This document shows positions 45,420 through 55,097 of a stretch of 64,000 nucleotides of DNA, piece after piece. The stretch comes from JBEIHX01 sp040381075 (GTDB lineage: Bacteria > Pseudomonadota > Alphaproteobacteria > Caulobacterales > Aquidulcibacteraceae), in assembly GCA_040381075.1 (NCBI GenBank), contig JBEIHX010000013.1, positions 21,008-85,007 of the forward strand, written 5' to 3'. The position numbers and the translations under genes are program-made. Below the pieces are notes generated by a model, which was not told the origin of the DNA, made no database searches, and worked only from the letters and a program-made list of their open reading frames with translations. Within the stretch, counting starts at the first letter, position 1; every line of letters begins with the position of its first letter.

Positions 45420-47188
45420 CCCATGACCCGGGGGATCCGCCGCCGGGGCCGCAGGATGCGGTATGGGCGGTCTGGTCGGGCGTGCGCGATCCCTACCGCC
45501 CGCCTCCGGCGGCTCCTGCGCGCGCCTTCGCGCTCGAATCGGATCCGGTCTTCACCCGCAGCCGCATCACTGCGCTCATCGCCGTCTTCGTCCTGATCTT
45601 CGCCGCACTGGGCGGGCGCGCGGCGCAGGTCGTGCTCACCCGTGATCCGGCCCCGCCCCAGCTGGCCCGCGAGACCCCGGCCCCGGCCGCCCAGCGCGCC
45701 GACATCGTGGATCGCAACGGCCAGCTCCTCGCCGCGACAATCACCGCCTACACGGCCTACGCCGACGCCCGGCAGGTCTGGGACCCCGACGCCACCGCCG
45801 CAGCGCTCGCCGCGGTCATCCCGGCGCTGGACCGGGACCAGCTCGCCGGACGCCTCGCGTCGAAGCGCGCCTATGTGCCGATCCGGCGCGGCCTCACGCC
45901 GCGTCAGATGCAGGCGGTGTTCGACCTCGGCCTGGCGGGGGTGGCTTTCGAGGAAGAGGCGCGGCGGGTGTATCCGCTGGGCCCCCTCGCAGCCCATGTC
46001 CTTGGATATGTCGACTATTCGGGCCGGGGCGTTCGCGGCGTTGAGCGTGCGTTTGACGGCGCCATCCGGGCCCAGGGCGGGGCCAACGAGCCGGTCAAGC
46101 TGACGCTTGACCTGCGCATCCAGTTCGCCCTCGAGGCCGAGCTCGCCGCAGTCGCCAGCGAGTTTCAGGCCAAGGGCGGCGCCGGGGTGGTGATCGACGC
46201 CAGAAGCGGTGAAGTCCTCGCCCTTGCCTCCTGGCCGGCGTTTGACCCCAACGAGCCGGGCGACGCCGATGAGGCCTCTGCTGTGAACCGGGCCGAGCAG
46301 GCCTATGAAATGGGGTCGACATTCAAGCCGTTCACCGTCGCCATGGCGCTCGACTCAGGCGCGGTGGGCGCTGACGCCGTCATCGATGTGGCGACCCCGC
46401 TGCCGGTGGCGGACCGCCTGATCCGCGACGCCCACCCGCTGGACGGGGTCCAAACCCTCGCCGACGTCCTGGCGCACTCGTCCAACATTGGCGTCGCAAA
46501 GCTCGCCCTCGCGCTGCCACCGGACGTCCAGAGAAGCTTCCTCGCCAATCTGGGACTGCTTGAGCCTGTCGCGCTTGGGCCGGACAACCTGCTTCTCAGC
46601 CGACCGCAGGCGCCCAGGACCTGGGAGCCGATCACCGCCGCCACGGTCGCCTACGGCCACGGCGTTGCGGTGTCGCCGATCCAGCTCGCCGCCGCGTTCG
46701 GCGCCATCGCCAATGACGGCGTCCTGGTCGCGCCCACCCTGGCGCCGCGCGCGCCGGGAAGCGAACCGGCGCGCAGGCGCGCCATGACGGCGGACACTGC
46801 CCATACGGTTCTGGGGATGCTGCGGCGCGTCGTCACCGACGGCACCGGGACACGTGCGGACGCGCCGGGCTATGGCGTCGCCGGCAAGACCGGTACGGCT
46901 GAAGTGCCGATTCCTGGGGGTTACGCCAAAGATCGCCGCGTCTCCAGCTTCGCGGCCGTGTTCCCCGTGTGGGAACCGCGCTATGCGCTGCTGGTGTTGC
47001 TGGAGGAGCCGCAGGGCGTTGCTGAAACGGGCGGAGAGGCGTCTGCAGCGGTCACCGCCGCGCCAAGCGTGGGCCGGCTGGTGGACCGTATCGCGCCGAT
47101 CCTGGGCGTCGAACCGAGGTTCGAGGCCGCGGCGCCTGTCATGGCGGCGTTGCCAGTCCGCCAGGCATCCGCAAAAGCGCCCGACTAG
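45416..47188 (+). CDS. ftsI: Septal peptidoglycan transpeptidase FtsI (PBP3)
   Basis: 590 aa class B penicillin-binding protein. One TM helix (ITALIAVFVLIFAALGGRA), the non-catalytic RGVERAFDG region, then the transpeptidase with Ser301 in GSTFK, SSN in AHSSNIG and the KTGT in VAGKTGTAEVP. It cross-links septal peptidoglycan with FtsW. A Pro-rich cytoplasmic N-terminal tail is seen. Confidence 0.96.
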   Translation: MTHDPGDPPPGPQDAVWAVWSGVRDPYRPPPAAPARAFALESDPVFTRSRITALIAVFVLIFAALGGRAAQVVLTRDPAPPQLARETPAPAAQRADIVDRNGQLLAATITAYTAYADARQVWDPDATAAALAAVIPALDRDQLAGRLASKRAYVPIRRGLTPRQMQAVFDLGLAGVAFEEEARRVYPLGPLAAHVLGYVDYSGRGVRGVERAFDGAIRAQGGANEPVKLTLDLRIQFALEAELAAVASEFQAKGGAGVVIDARSGEVLALASWPAFDPNEPGDADEASAVNRAEQAYEMGSTFKPFTVAMALDSGAVGADAVIDVATPLPVADRLIRDAHPLDGVQTLADVLAHSSNIGVAKLALALPPDVQRSFLANLGLLEPVALGPDNLLLSRPQAPRTWEPITAATVAYGHGVAVSPIQLAAAFGAIANDGVLVAPTLAPRAPGSEPARRRAMTADTAHTVLGMLRRVVTDGTGTRADAPGYGVAGKTGTAEVPIPGGYAKDRRVSSFAAVFPVWEPRYALLVLLEEPQGVAETGGEASAAVTAAPSVGRLVDRIAPILGVEPRFEAAAPVMAALPVRQASAKAPD

Positions 47189-47239
47189 ACTGCGACGGGC
47201 GTGAATGTTTGAGGGAATGGGCGGGCAGGAGAAGCGCAG

Positions 47240-48682
47240 ATGAAGCTGAGTGCGCTGGTCGATGGCGCGGACGCGGTCGCCGGGGAGGTCGAGATTACGG
47301 GCCTCACGGCGGACAGCCGCAAGGTCAGGCCTGGATATCTCTTCGCCGCCCTGCCGGGCGCGACGCAGGACGGGCGCGCCTTCATCGGCGCGGCCATGGC
47401 CCAGGGCGCCGCCGCAGTGCTGGCCCAGCCCGGATATGAGTTTCCACCCGGCGCCCCCATCGTATGCGCCGACAATCCCCGGCTCGCCTTCGCCCGCGCC
47501 TGCGCCCGCTTCTACCCGCGCCAGCCCGAGATCGTGGTCGGCGTCACCGGCACCAACGGCAAATCCTCCACCGTCGACTTCCTGCGCCAGATCTGGACTG
47601 TCGCCGGCCGGCGCGCAGCCAGCATGGGAACCCTCGGAGCGATCGGGCCCGACGGGGTGGTGGACCTCGGCCACACCACGCCTGATCCCGCCGCCATCCA
47701 CGAAACGCTCCAGGCTCTGGCCGCCTCCGGGGTGACCCATGTCGCCATGGAAGCCTCCAGCCACGGTCTCGACCAGCATCGTCTCGACGCAGTGCGCCTG
47801 GCTGGCGCGGCGTTCACCAACCTGACGCAGGATCATCTCGACTATCACAAGACGATGGACGCCTACCGCGAGGTGAAGTTGCGCCTGTTCAGCGCGCTGC
47901 TGGAGGCCGGCCGGCCCGCGGTGGTCAACGCCGACGCCGCCCAGGCGGCGTACTTCGAGGCGGCGGCGCGCGCGCGCGGCCAGGTGCTGCATACCTGCGG
48001 CTGGCGAGGCGACTATCTGAAGATCGGCGAGCTGTGGCCAAGGCCCGCCGCCCAGCGGCTCGATCTGCGTTTCGCGGGCAGGGACGTGAGCGTCGATCTG
48101 CCCCTGATAGGGGAGTTCCAGGCTCTGAACGCCGTCGCCGCCGCCGCACTGGCGCTCAGCCTGGGCGAGCGCCCCGAGGCCGTATGGGCGGGTCTTGCCG
48201 CACTCAGACCCGTCAGGGGCCGGATGGAGCATGTCGGCGCGACGCCGGCAGGCGCCCATGTCTTTGTCGACTACGCGCATACCCCCGACGGTCTCGACGT
48301 CCTGCTGCGCGCCGCACGTCCCCATGCGCCAGGCAGGATCGTCCTGGTCTTCGGCTGCGGGGGCGATCGCGACGCCGGCAAACGACCCAAAATGGGCGCG
48401 ATCGCTGCGCGCCACGCCGACATCGTGATCGTCACCGATGACAATCCGAGATCGGAGGACCCTGCCGCAATCCGCCGCCAGGTGATGGAAGCGGCGCCTG
48501 AAGCCATCGAGATCGGCGACCGGCGCGACGCCATCCGCAGCGCCGTCGCGCTCCTGAAACCCGGCGACGCACTGCTGATCGCCGGCAAGGGGCATGAGAC
48601 CGGACAGATCATCAAGGGCGTCACCACCCCGTTCTCGGACCAGGACGAGGCGCGCGCAGCATTGGGTGTCGACCATGCCTGA
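47240..48682 (+). CDS. murE: UDP-MurNAc-tripeptide synthetase MurE
   Basis: 480 aa. ATP loop GVTGTNGKSSTVDFL, HTTPDP, and the DDNPRSEDP motif, the DNPR sequence marking addition of meso-diaminopimelate. GGCAGGAGAAGCGCAG precedes the ATG; the 51-bp gap after ftsI is the largest inside the cluster, so a weak internal promoter could lie there. It overlaps murF by 8 bp. Confidence 0.97.
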   Translation: MKLSALVDGADAVAGEVEITGLTADSRKVRPGYLFAALPGATQDGRAFIGAAMAQGAAAVLAQPGYEFPPGAPIVCADNPRLAFARACARFYPRQPEIVVGVTGTNGKSSTVDFLRQIWTVAGRRAASMGTLGAIGPDGVVDLGHTTPDPAAIHETLQALAASGVTHVAMEASSHGLDQHRLDAVRLAGAAFTNLTQDHLDYHKTMDAYREVKLRLFSALLEAGRPAVVNADAAQAAYFEAAARARGQVLHTCGWRGDYLKIGELWPRPAAQRLDLRFAGRDVSVDLPLIGEFQALNAVAAAALALSLGERPEAVWAGLAALRPVRGRMEHVGATPAGAHVFVDYAHTPDGLDVLLRAARPHAPGRIVLVFGCGGDRDAGKRPKMGAIAARHADIVIVTDDNPRSEDPAAIRRQVMEAAPEAIEIGDRRDAIRSAVALLKPGDALLIAGKGHETGQIIKGVTTPFSDQDEARAALGVDHA

Positions 48683-50111
48683 GCTGTGGAGCGCGCAGGA
48701 CGCCGCGACGGCGACGGGCGGCATGCTGCTTGGACCGGACGGCTGGACGGCCGCCGGCGTGTCCATCGACACGCGCACGCTGGCCCCTGGCGATCTCTTC
48801 GTCGCGTTGAAAGACGTGCGCGACGGACACGAGTTCCTGCCCGTCGCCGCCGCGCGGGGCGCCGCCGCAGCCCTGGTGCGCGCCGATCTCGCCGCCAGCG
48901 CCCCGCCCGGCCTGCCGCTGCTCGCCGTTCCCGATGTTCTGGAGGGGTTGAAGGCGCTCGGGGCGGCGGCGCGCGCGCGCGCCGGGGCCCGCCGCGTGGC
49001 GGTCACCGGCAGCGTCGGAAAGACGTCGACCAAGGAGGCTCTGGCCCTCGCCCTGGCGCAGGCCGGGCCCACGCACGCCTCCGTAAAGAGCTACAACAAT
49101 CACTGGGGCGTGCCGCTGACGCTTGCCCGCATGCCCCGGGACGCAGCCTACGGCGTATTTGAAGTCGGCATGAACCACCGCCATGAGATCCTGCCGCTGA
49201 GCCGGCAGGTGCGCCCTGACATCGCCGTGGTCACCATGATCGCGCCGGCGCACATCGAAAACCTCGGCACGCTCGAGAACATCGCCCTGGAGAAGGCTGA
49301 TATCTTCTTCGGTCTCGCCCCGGGCGGCGTCGCCCTGTTCAACGCGGATGCGCCGCACGCCGACGTGCTGGCCGCGCAGGCCCGGCGCGCCGTCGCCGAC
49401 TGCGCTGCGGGCGGGCGCATCGTGAGCTTCTCCGCGCGCGGCGCCGAGTCGGCGGACGTGCGCCTCCTGAAGGCGCGCCCTGACGGCGAAGGAGCGGACT
49501 GCGTGGCCTCGGTGTTCGGCGAGGAGACGTCCTACCGCCTCGGGGCGCCGGGCAGGGCCTGGGAGTCGAACGCGCTGATCGTTCTTGCAGTCACCAGCCT
49601 GCTCGGGCTCGGCGTCCGTCCGGCGATTGAGGGTCTCGCCCGGCTGCGCGCCCTGGAGGGCCGCGGGGCGGCTGTCGGGATCCAGGGGCCGCGCGGATCC
49701 TTCACAGTTCTGGACGACGCCTACAACGCCAACCCGGCCTCGATGGCGGCCGCCATCGAGTCGCTCGGGGTGCGTCCTGTCGCGCCCGGGGGCCGGCGCA
49801 TCGCCGCCCTTGGCGACATGCTCGAACTTGGCGAGGGTGCGCGCGGCTACCACCGTGACCTTGCGGCGGCGCTGGATGCCGCGGGGGTCGATCGGGTGTT
49901 CTGTGCAGGGCCCCTGATGGCTGCGCTGTGGGAAGCGCTGCCGGAATCCCTCAAGGCGGGTTATGCCGAGGATGCGGCCGGCCTTGCGCCGGCGGTCGCC
50001 GCCGAGGCGGGGGCGGGCGACGTGATCCTGGTCAAGGGGTCAAACGGGTCGCGCATGGCCCATGTGGTCGATGCGCTCAGGGCGCTGGCGGGACGTGAGG
50101 AGACGGCCTGA
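48675..50111 (+). CDS. murF: UDP-MurNAc-tripeptide D-Ala-D-Ala ligase MurF
   Basis: 478 aa from ATG 48675. SIDTRTLAPGDLFVAL, ATP loop AVTGSVGKTSTKEALALA, YNNHWGVPLTLARM, FEVGMNHRHEI, LDDAYNANPASM and GDMLELG are the family motifs. It adds D-Ala-D-Ala to complete UDP-MurNAc-pentapeptide. Its stop shares one base with the mraY start. Confidence 0.97.
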   Translation: MPELWSAQDAATATGGMLLGPDGWTAAGVSIDTRTLAPGDLFVALKDVRDGHEFLPVAAARGAAAALVRADLAASAPPGLPLLAVPDVLEGLKALGAAARARAGARRVAVTGSVGKTSTKEALALALAQAGPTHASVKSYNNHWGVPLTLARMPRDAAYGVFEVGMNHRHEILPLSRQVRPDIAVVTMIAPAHIENLGTLENIALEKADIFFGLAPGGVALFNADAPHADVLAAQARRAVADCAAGGRIVSFSARGAESADVRLLKARPDGEGADCVASVFGEETSYRLGAPGRAWESNALIVLAVTSLLGLGVRPAIEGLARLRALEGRGAAVGIQGPRGSFTVLDDAYNANPASMAAAIESLGVRPVAPGGRRIAALGDMLELGEGARGYHRDLAAALDAAGVDRVFCAGPLMAALWEALPESLKAGYAEDAAGLAPAVAAEAGAGDVILVKGSNGSRMAHVVDALRALAGREETA

Positions 50112-51301
50112 TGCTGTATGAATTCCTGGCGCCTCTCGCGCGCGACGGCGGTTTTTTCAACCTGTTCAATTACATTACGTTCCGCACCGGCGGCGCGATC
50201 GTCACCGCGCTCGCCATCACCATGCTGATCGGCGCCCCGTTCATCGGCTGGCTGCGCAAGAAGCAGGGCAAGGGTCAGCCGATCCGCGAGGATGGCCCGC
50301 AGTCCCACCTGCTGACCAAAAAGGGCACGCCCACAATGGGCGGGTTTCTGATCTGGATCGGTCTGTTCGTGTCCGCCCTCCTGTGGGCCGACCTCGAAAA
50401 CCCCTATGTCTGGGTGGTGCTTCTGGTGACCGCCAGCTACGGCGCCATCGGTTTCGTGGATGACTACAACAAGGTCACCAAGCAGAAATCCGACGGACTG
50501 TCCTCCCGCATCCGCCTGCTCCTGGAATTTGTCGTCGCGGCTGTCGCCGTCAGTGTGATCATGGCGCTGCATGCAGCCCACACCACGCCCGGGTTCGCTG
50601 ATTGGGGGCCCCTGAAAACAGTCGCGCAGGTCATCGCCGGCTGGGCGCCGGAAACCTCCGCGCCGGCCAAGCCGGCCGGATGGGAGCATTCGGTTGCGGT
50701 GCCGTTCTTCAATGAGGTGCTGATCAATCTCGGTCCGCTGATCTTCATCGTGTTCGGCATGCTGGTGATTGTCGGCGCATCCAATGCCGTCAACATGACC
50801 GACGGTCTCGACGGCCTCGCGATCGTGCCGGTGATGTTCGCCGCCGCCGCCTTCGGCTTCATCGCCTATCTCACCGGCAATGCGGTGTTTGCGGAATACC
50901 TTGGCATCCACTTCACCCCCGGCACAGGCGAACTCGCCGTGCCGCTTGGCGCGCTTCTGGGCGCGGGCCTCGGCTTTCTGTGGTACAACGCCCCGCCGGC
51001 GCGCGTCTTCATGGGCGATACCGGCTCGCTCGCCCTCGGCGGGCTGCTCGGCGTCATCGCCGTCGCCACCAAGCACGAGTTTGCGCTCGCCATCATCGGC
51101 GGTCTGTTCGTGCTGGAGGCGCTGTCGGTGATGATCCAGGTCGGCTGGTTCAAGCTCACCCGCAAACGGGTGTTCCTGATGGCCCCGATTCACCACCACT
51201 TCGAGAAGATGGGCTGGGCGGAGTCGACGGTGGTGATCCGCTTCTGGATCGTCTCCGTCGTCTTCGCCCTCGCTGGCCTCGCCACGCTCAAGCTGCGGTG
51301 A
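50111..51301 (+). CDS. mraY: Phospho-MurNAc-pentapeptide translocase MraY
   Basis: 396 aa, ~10 TM helices. SHLLTKKGTPTMGGFLIW, FVDDYNKVTKQKSDGL (Asp-Asp catalytic and magnesium site), NMTDGLDGLA, FMGDTGSLALGG and MAPIHHHFEKMGW are all there. It makes lipid I on undecaprenyl phosphate. Ten bases separate it from murD. Confidence 0.98.
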   Translation: MLYEFLAPLARDGGFFNLFNYITFRTGGAIVTALAITMLIGAPFIGWLRKKQGKGQPIREDGPQSHLLTKKGTPTMGGFLIWIGLFVSALLWADLENPYVWVVLLVTASYGAIGFVDDYNKVTKQKSDGLSSRIRLLLEFVVAAVAVSVIMALHAAHTTPGFADWGPLKTVAQVIAGWAPETSAPAKPAGWEHSVAVPFFNEVLINLGPLIFIVFGMLVIVGASNAVNMTDGLDGLAIVPVMFAAAAFGFIAYLTGNAVFAEYLGIHFTPGTGELAVPLGALLGAGLGFLWYNAPPARVFMGDTGSLALGGLLGVIAVATKHEFALAIIGGLFVLEALSVMIQVGWFKLTRKRVFLMAPIHHHFEKMGWAESTVVIRFWIVSVVFALAGLATLKLR

Positions 51302-51311
51302 GGGCGCGTCC

Positions 51312-52724
51312 GTGATCCCGGTTCCCGAATTCCGCGACAAGGACGTAGCCGTGTTCGGTCTCGCGCGCTCCGGCGTCGCGGCGGCCAGGGCCCTGATGGC
51401 GGGCGGCGCACGGGTGTTCGCCTGGGACGACGGCGAAGCCGCCCGGGCCCGGGCGGCGGCGGCCGGCGTCACCGTGGAGGACATCAACCGCCGGGACTGG
51501 CGCAGCTTCGAAGCCCTGGTCCTGTCGCCCGGCGTGCCGCTGCGCTTCCCCAGGCCGCACCGCATTGTCGAACTCGCTGAAGGCGTCGGCACGCGAATCA
51601 TGGGCGACACCGAGCTCTTTGCGCGCACGGTGAACGCGCTTGATCCCCGTGATCGCCCGCGCGTCATCGGCGTGACCGGGACCAATGGCAAGTCGACCAC
51701 CACCGCCCTGATTGGTCATGTGCTCGGCGCGGCCAACCGCGACGTGCGCGTGGGCGGCAACATCGGCGTGGCCGTTCTGGACCTGCCTGCAATACAGCCG
51801 GGCGCGCACTACGTGCTTGAACTGTCGAGCTTCCAGCTCGACCTGACCGCATCCCTGAAATGCGACGCCGCCGTTCTTCTGAACATCACGCCGGACCATC
51901 TGGACCGGCATGGATCAATGGCCAGTTACGCCGAGGCCAAGCGGCGCATCTTCCGAAACCAGCTGGACGCTGACTGGTCCATCGTCGGCGTCGATGACGA
52001 CCACTGTCAGACGATCTGCACCCAGTTGATCGCCCAGTCCAACCGGGTCGTGGCGCCGATCTCGGCGGGGCAGATGCTGGGGCGCGGGGTCTTCGCGCTC
52101 GAGGGCCGCCTCTACGACGCGCTGGAGGGCGAGGGGGTTCTCGTCGCCGATCTCGCCAGGGCGAAGGCGCTGCGGGGACGTCACAACTGGCAGAACGCCG
52201 CCGCCGCCTACGCCGCCGCGCGCGCGGTCGGCGTGCCGGCGCGCGAGATCGAACAGGCGCTTTATTCGTTTCCCGGGCTCGCCCATCGCATGGAGAACGT
52301 CCGGCGCATCGGTCGGGTTCTGTTCGTCAATGACTCCAAGGCGACCAATGCTGATGCAAGCGCGCAGGCGCTGGCGGCTTTCGACCGGGTGCATTGGATC
52401 CTCGGCGGACAGGCCAAGGCCGGCGGCGTCGAGAGCCTGGAGCCGTTTTTCCCGAAAATCGCAAAGGCCTACCTGATCGGCGAGTCGGCCGGCGACTTCG
52501 CCCGTGCGCTGGAGGGCAGGGTCGCCTGTGCGCGCTGCGGCGACCTCGAAACCGCGCTCGCCATGGCGGCCCGGGACGCCGCCCGCGCGCCTGGCCAGGA
52601 GGAGATCGTGCTGCTCTCGCCGGCGGCCGCCTCATTTGATCAATTCACCGATTTCGAGCACCGCGGCGATGTCTTCAAGGCGCTCGTCGCGGCCCTGCCC
52701 GAGGCCGGGGCCATCGGCTCATGA
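51312..52724 (+). CDS. murD: UDP-MurNAc-L-Ala-D-Glu ligase MurD
   Basis: 470 aa from GTG 51312. FGLARSGVAAARALMAGG at the N-terminus, ATP loop GVTGTNGKSTTTALIGHV, ELSSFQLD, NITPDHLDRHGSM, FVNDSKATNADA and LLSPAAASFDQF are family motifs. It adds D-Glu. ATGA overlap with ftsW. Confidence 0.97.
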   Translation: MIPVPEFRDKDVAVFGLARSGVAAARALMAGGARVFAWDDGEAARARAAAAGVTVEDINRRDWRSFEALVLSPGVPLRFPRPHRIVELAEGVGTRIMGDTELFARTVNALDPRDRPRVIGVTGTNGKSTTTALIGHVLGAANRDVRVGGNIGVAVLDLPAIQPGAHYVLELSSFQLDLTASLKCDAAVLLNITPDHLDRHGSMASYAEAKRRIFRNQLDADWSIVGVDDDHCQTICTQLIAQSNRVVAPISAGQMLGRGVFALEGRLYDALEGEGVLVADLARAKALRGRHNWQNAAAAYAAARAVGVPAREIEQALYSFPGLAHRMENVRRIGRVLFVNDSKATNADASAQALAAFDRVHWILGGQAKAGGVESLEPFFPKIAKAYLIGESAGDFARALEGRVACARCGDLETALAMAARDAARAPGQEEIVLLSPAAASFDQFTDFEHRGDVFKALVAALPEAGAIGS

Positions 52725-53989
52725 GCGCCTCCTCCTCCGGCTCCCCGATTGCAGCCTGGTGGGCCAGCATCGACCGCACCACGCTGACCTGCGGGCTGGC
52801 GCTCATCGGCATCGGTCTCATTGTGGCGCTCGCCGCCAGTCCCGCCGCCACGGGGCGCATCGACATCGAGGATCCGTTCTATTTCTTTTCGCGACAGCTG
52901 ATGTTCGCCGCCGCCGGCGTCGTCGTCATGTTCGCCGCCAGCGCGCTTGCGCCGGTCGGCGTGCAGCGGGCGGCCATGTGCGTGTTTGCGCTGTCGATCG
53001 GCGTCATGGCGGCGATCCTGATGGTGGGCGCCGAGACCAAGGGCGCCCGGCGCTGGCTCGATTTCGGAGTTTTCTCCGTGCAGCCGACGGAGGTCCTCAA
53101 GCCAGCCCTGGTCGTGCTCGCCGCCTGGCTGTTCGCCGTGCGCGCCCGCAGGCCAGGGGCTCCCGGCGGCCTCATCGCCTTCTGTCTCTACGCCATCAGC
53201 GTCGCCCTGCTCGTCGCCCAACCCGACGTGGGTCAGACTGCGCTCATCACGCTCGCCTTCATGGCTGTCTTTTTTATCGCCGGCATGCCCTGGCTCTGGA
53301 TCGCCGGATCGGGCGTCGCCGCGGTCATCGGCGCCGCCGCCGTCTACCTCGCCCTGCCGCATGTCTCTGCCCGGGTAGAGGCCTTCCTCAACCCGACCGG
53401 CCCCGGCGGTTACCAGATTTCCAAGGCGCTCGACGCCATCGCCTATGGCGGGGTGCTCGGGCGCGGCCCCGGCGAGGGCGCAATCAAGCACCAGCTTCCG
53501 GACGCGCACTCCGATTTCGTGTTCGCCGTGTTCGCCGAGGAATACGGGTTGATGGCCGCCGCCGGCCTGCTCATCCTGTTCGCCTGCGTCGTGGTGTGCG
53601 GCCTGCGCGAAGCACGCCGCGCCGAGGATCCGTTCCGTCAGTTCGCTGCGGCGGGGCTGTTTGTCCTGTTCGGATTGCAGGCGGCGTGCAATGTAGCGGG
53701 CAATCTGAACCTGATTCCACCCAAAGGCATGACCCTGCCATTCATCTCCTACGGCGGATCGTCAATGATCGGTTCGGCGTTGACGCTGGGTTTTGCGCTC
53801 GCGCTGACGCGCCGCCCGCGTCGCGCCGCGCCCGCAGGCGCGCCCCCCCTGTCGAGGCCGTCCCTGTCGAGGCCCCCCCTGTCGAGGCCCCCCCTGTCGG
53901 GCCCCCCCCTGTCGGGCCCCCCCCGATCGGCCCCCCCCCGATCGGGGGCCTCCCTGTCGGGGACCCATGCGCCAGGCTGGCCGTCATGA
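52721..53989 (+). CDS. ftsW: Septal SEDS glycosyltransferase FtsW, with repetitive C-terminal tail
   Basis: 422 aa. ~10 TM helices; QPTEVLKPALVV, AQPDVGQTALITLAFM, GPGEGAIKHQLPDAHSDFVF with the SEDS Asp/His, and PPKGMTLPFISYGGSSMIGS are typical. It polymerises lipid II at the septum with FtsI. After the last TM helix (near residue 360) a ~50-residue tail of PLSRP/PLSGP repeats follows, encoded by a 15-bp array with four C7-C9 tracts; this is longer and less conserved than usual. The stop overlaps the murG ATG. Confidence 0.95.
   Translation: MSASSSGSPIAAWWASIDRTTLTCGLALIGIGLIVALAASPAATGRIDIEDPFYFFSRQLMFAAAGVVVMFAASALAPVGVQRAAMCVFALSIGVMAAILMVGAETKGARRWLDFGVFSVQPTEVLKPALVVLAAWLFAVRARRPGAPGGLIAFCLYAISVALLVAQPDVGQTALITLAFMAVFFIAGMPWLWIAGSGVAAVIGAAAVYLALPHVSARVEAFLNPTGPGGYQISKALDAIAYGGVLGRGPGEGAIKHQLPDAHSDFVFAVFAEEYGLMAAAGLLILFACVVVCGLREARRAEDPFRQFAAAGLFVLFGLQAACNVAGNLNLIPPKGMTLPFISYGGSSMIGSALTLGFALALTRRPRRAAPAGAPPLSRPSLSRPPLSRPPLSGPPLSGPPRSAPPRSGASLSGTHAPGWPS
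53844..53965. repeat. Tandem array, 15 bp unit, ~8 copies, with C7-C9 tracts, inside ftsW 3' end
   Basis: Units such as ccctgtcgaggcccc code for PLSRP, later drifting to PLSGP and PRSAP. C-tracts stand at 53888-53894 (7), 53902-53909 (8), 53917-53924 (8) and 53931-53939 (9). The array ends ~20 bp before the ftsW/murG overlap. Confidence 0.93.
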
Positions 53990-55092
53990 GCGCACGGCGC
54001 GTGCTGATCGCCGCCGGCGGCACGGGCGGGCATCTGTTTCCCGCGGCGGCCTTTGCTGACGCGATGCGCGCCCGGGGGTGGACGTCACTCCTGATGACCG
54101 ACGAGCGCGGCCGTCGCTATGCGGAAGGGTTTCCTGCAGACGGTGTGATCGACGTTCCGGCCGGGACGATCGGCGGGTTCAATCTTGTGCGCAATGCGCG
54201 GGCCGCCGTCAGGATCCTGCGTGGCGTGATCGCTGCGGGCGCCTATCTGAAAGCCAACCCGGTAAACCTCGTGGCTGGCTTCGGCGGCTATCCCTCCCTG
54301 CCCGCCCTGCAGGCCGCCCGGGGGCGCATCCCGATCCTGATCCATGAACAGAACGCGGTCCTTGGCCGGACCAACCGCGCCTTCGCGCGCGCGGCCGCCG
54401 TCGTCGCCTGCGGGTTCGACAGGCTTGACCGCCTGCCCGCCGACGCCGGGCGCAAGGTCATCGTCGGCAATCCCGTCCGGCCTGCCATCCTGGCGGCGCG
54501 CGACGTCGCCTATGTGGCGCCTGGACCTGATGATCCCGTCCACCTGCTCGTGACCGGCGGCAGCCAGGGCGCGCGCATCCTCGGCGAGGTGGTCCCCGCC
54601 GCCATGGCGCTTCTCGACCCTGCGCTCAAGGCGCGCCTGCGCGTGACCCAGCAGGTGCGCGAAGAGCAGCTGCCTCTGGTGCGCACCGCCTATGAACGGG
54701 CCGGCGTCGCCGCCGAACTCGCCCCGTTCTTCCGGGATATGGGTGATCGACTGGCGCGCTGCTGCCTGTTCATCGGCCGCGCCGGCGCCGCCCCCGTGTC
54801 TGAACTGTCGGTCGCCGGCCGTCCCTCGATCCTGGCCCCGCTGGCGATTGCAGCGGATGATCATCAGTCAGCCAACGCCGCGGCGCTTGTCGATGTCGGG
54901 GCCGCTGACGCCCTCCCCGAAGACGCCTTCCGTCCCCGCCGGCTCGCCGATCTGCTGACGCTGCGGCTTGGCGACCCTGTCGATCTCGCCAGACGCGCCG
55001 CCGCCGCGCGCGCAGCCGGAAGACCCCACGCGGCCGAGCGTCTGGCTGATCTGGCCGAGACCCTGGCCCGCGCGCCGGCGCCAGGAGCCTGA
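53986..55092 (+). CDS. murG: Lipid II synthase MurG (GlcNAc transferase)
   Basis: 368 aa from ATG 53986. GT-B fold: LIAAGGTGGHLFPAAAFAD, VAGFGGYPSLPAL, HEQNAVLGRTNR, LLVTGGSQGAR, RAGAAPVSELSVAGRPSIL and ADDHQSANA motifs. It attaches GlcNAc to lipid I. One residue of the usual E in the UDP-site is retained (VSEL). Five bp separate it from murC. Confidence 0.97.
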   Translation: MSARRVLIAAGGTGGHLFPAAAFADAMRARGWTSLLMTDERGRRYAEGFPADGVIDVPAGTIGGFNLVRNARAAVRILRGVIAAGAYLKANPVNLVAGFGGYPSLPALQAARGRIPILIHEQNAVLGRTNRAFARAAAVVACGFDRLDRLPADAGRKVIVGNPVRPAILAARDVAYVAPGPDDPVHLLVTGGSQGARILGEVVPAAMALLDPALKARLRVTQQVREEQLPLVRTAYERAGVAAELAPFFRDMGDRLARCCLFIGRAGAAPVSELSVAGRPSILAPLAIAADDHQSANAAALVDVGAADALPEDAFRPRRLADLLTLRLGDPVDLARRAAAARAAGRPHAAERLADLAETLARAPAPGA

Positions 55093-55097
55093 CGCCC

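Noticed and set aside
46355..49072. Minus-strand open frame of ~900 codons across ftsI-murE-murF
   Set aside because: It spans three conserved genes on the other strand and has no domain; codon-bias shadow.
49961..51703. Minus-strand open frame of 580 codons across murF-mraY-murD
   Set aside because: Same reason: antisense to intact essential genes.
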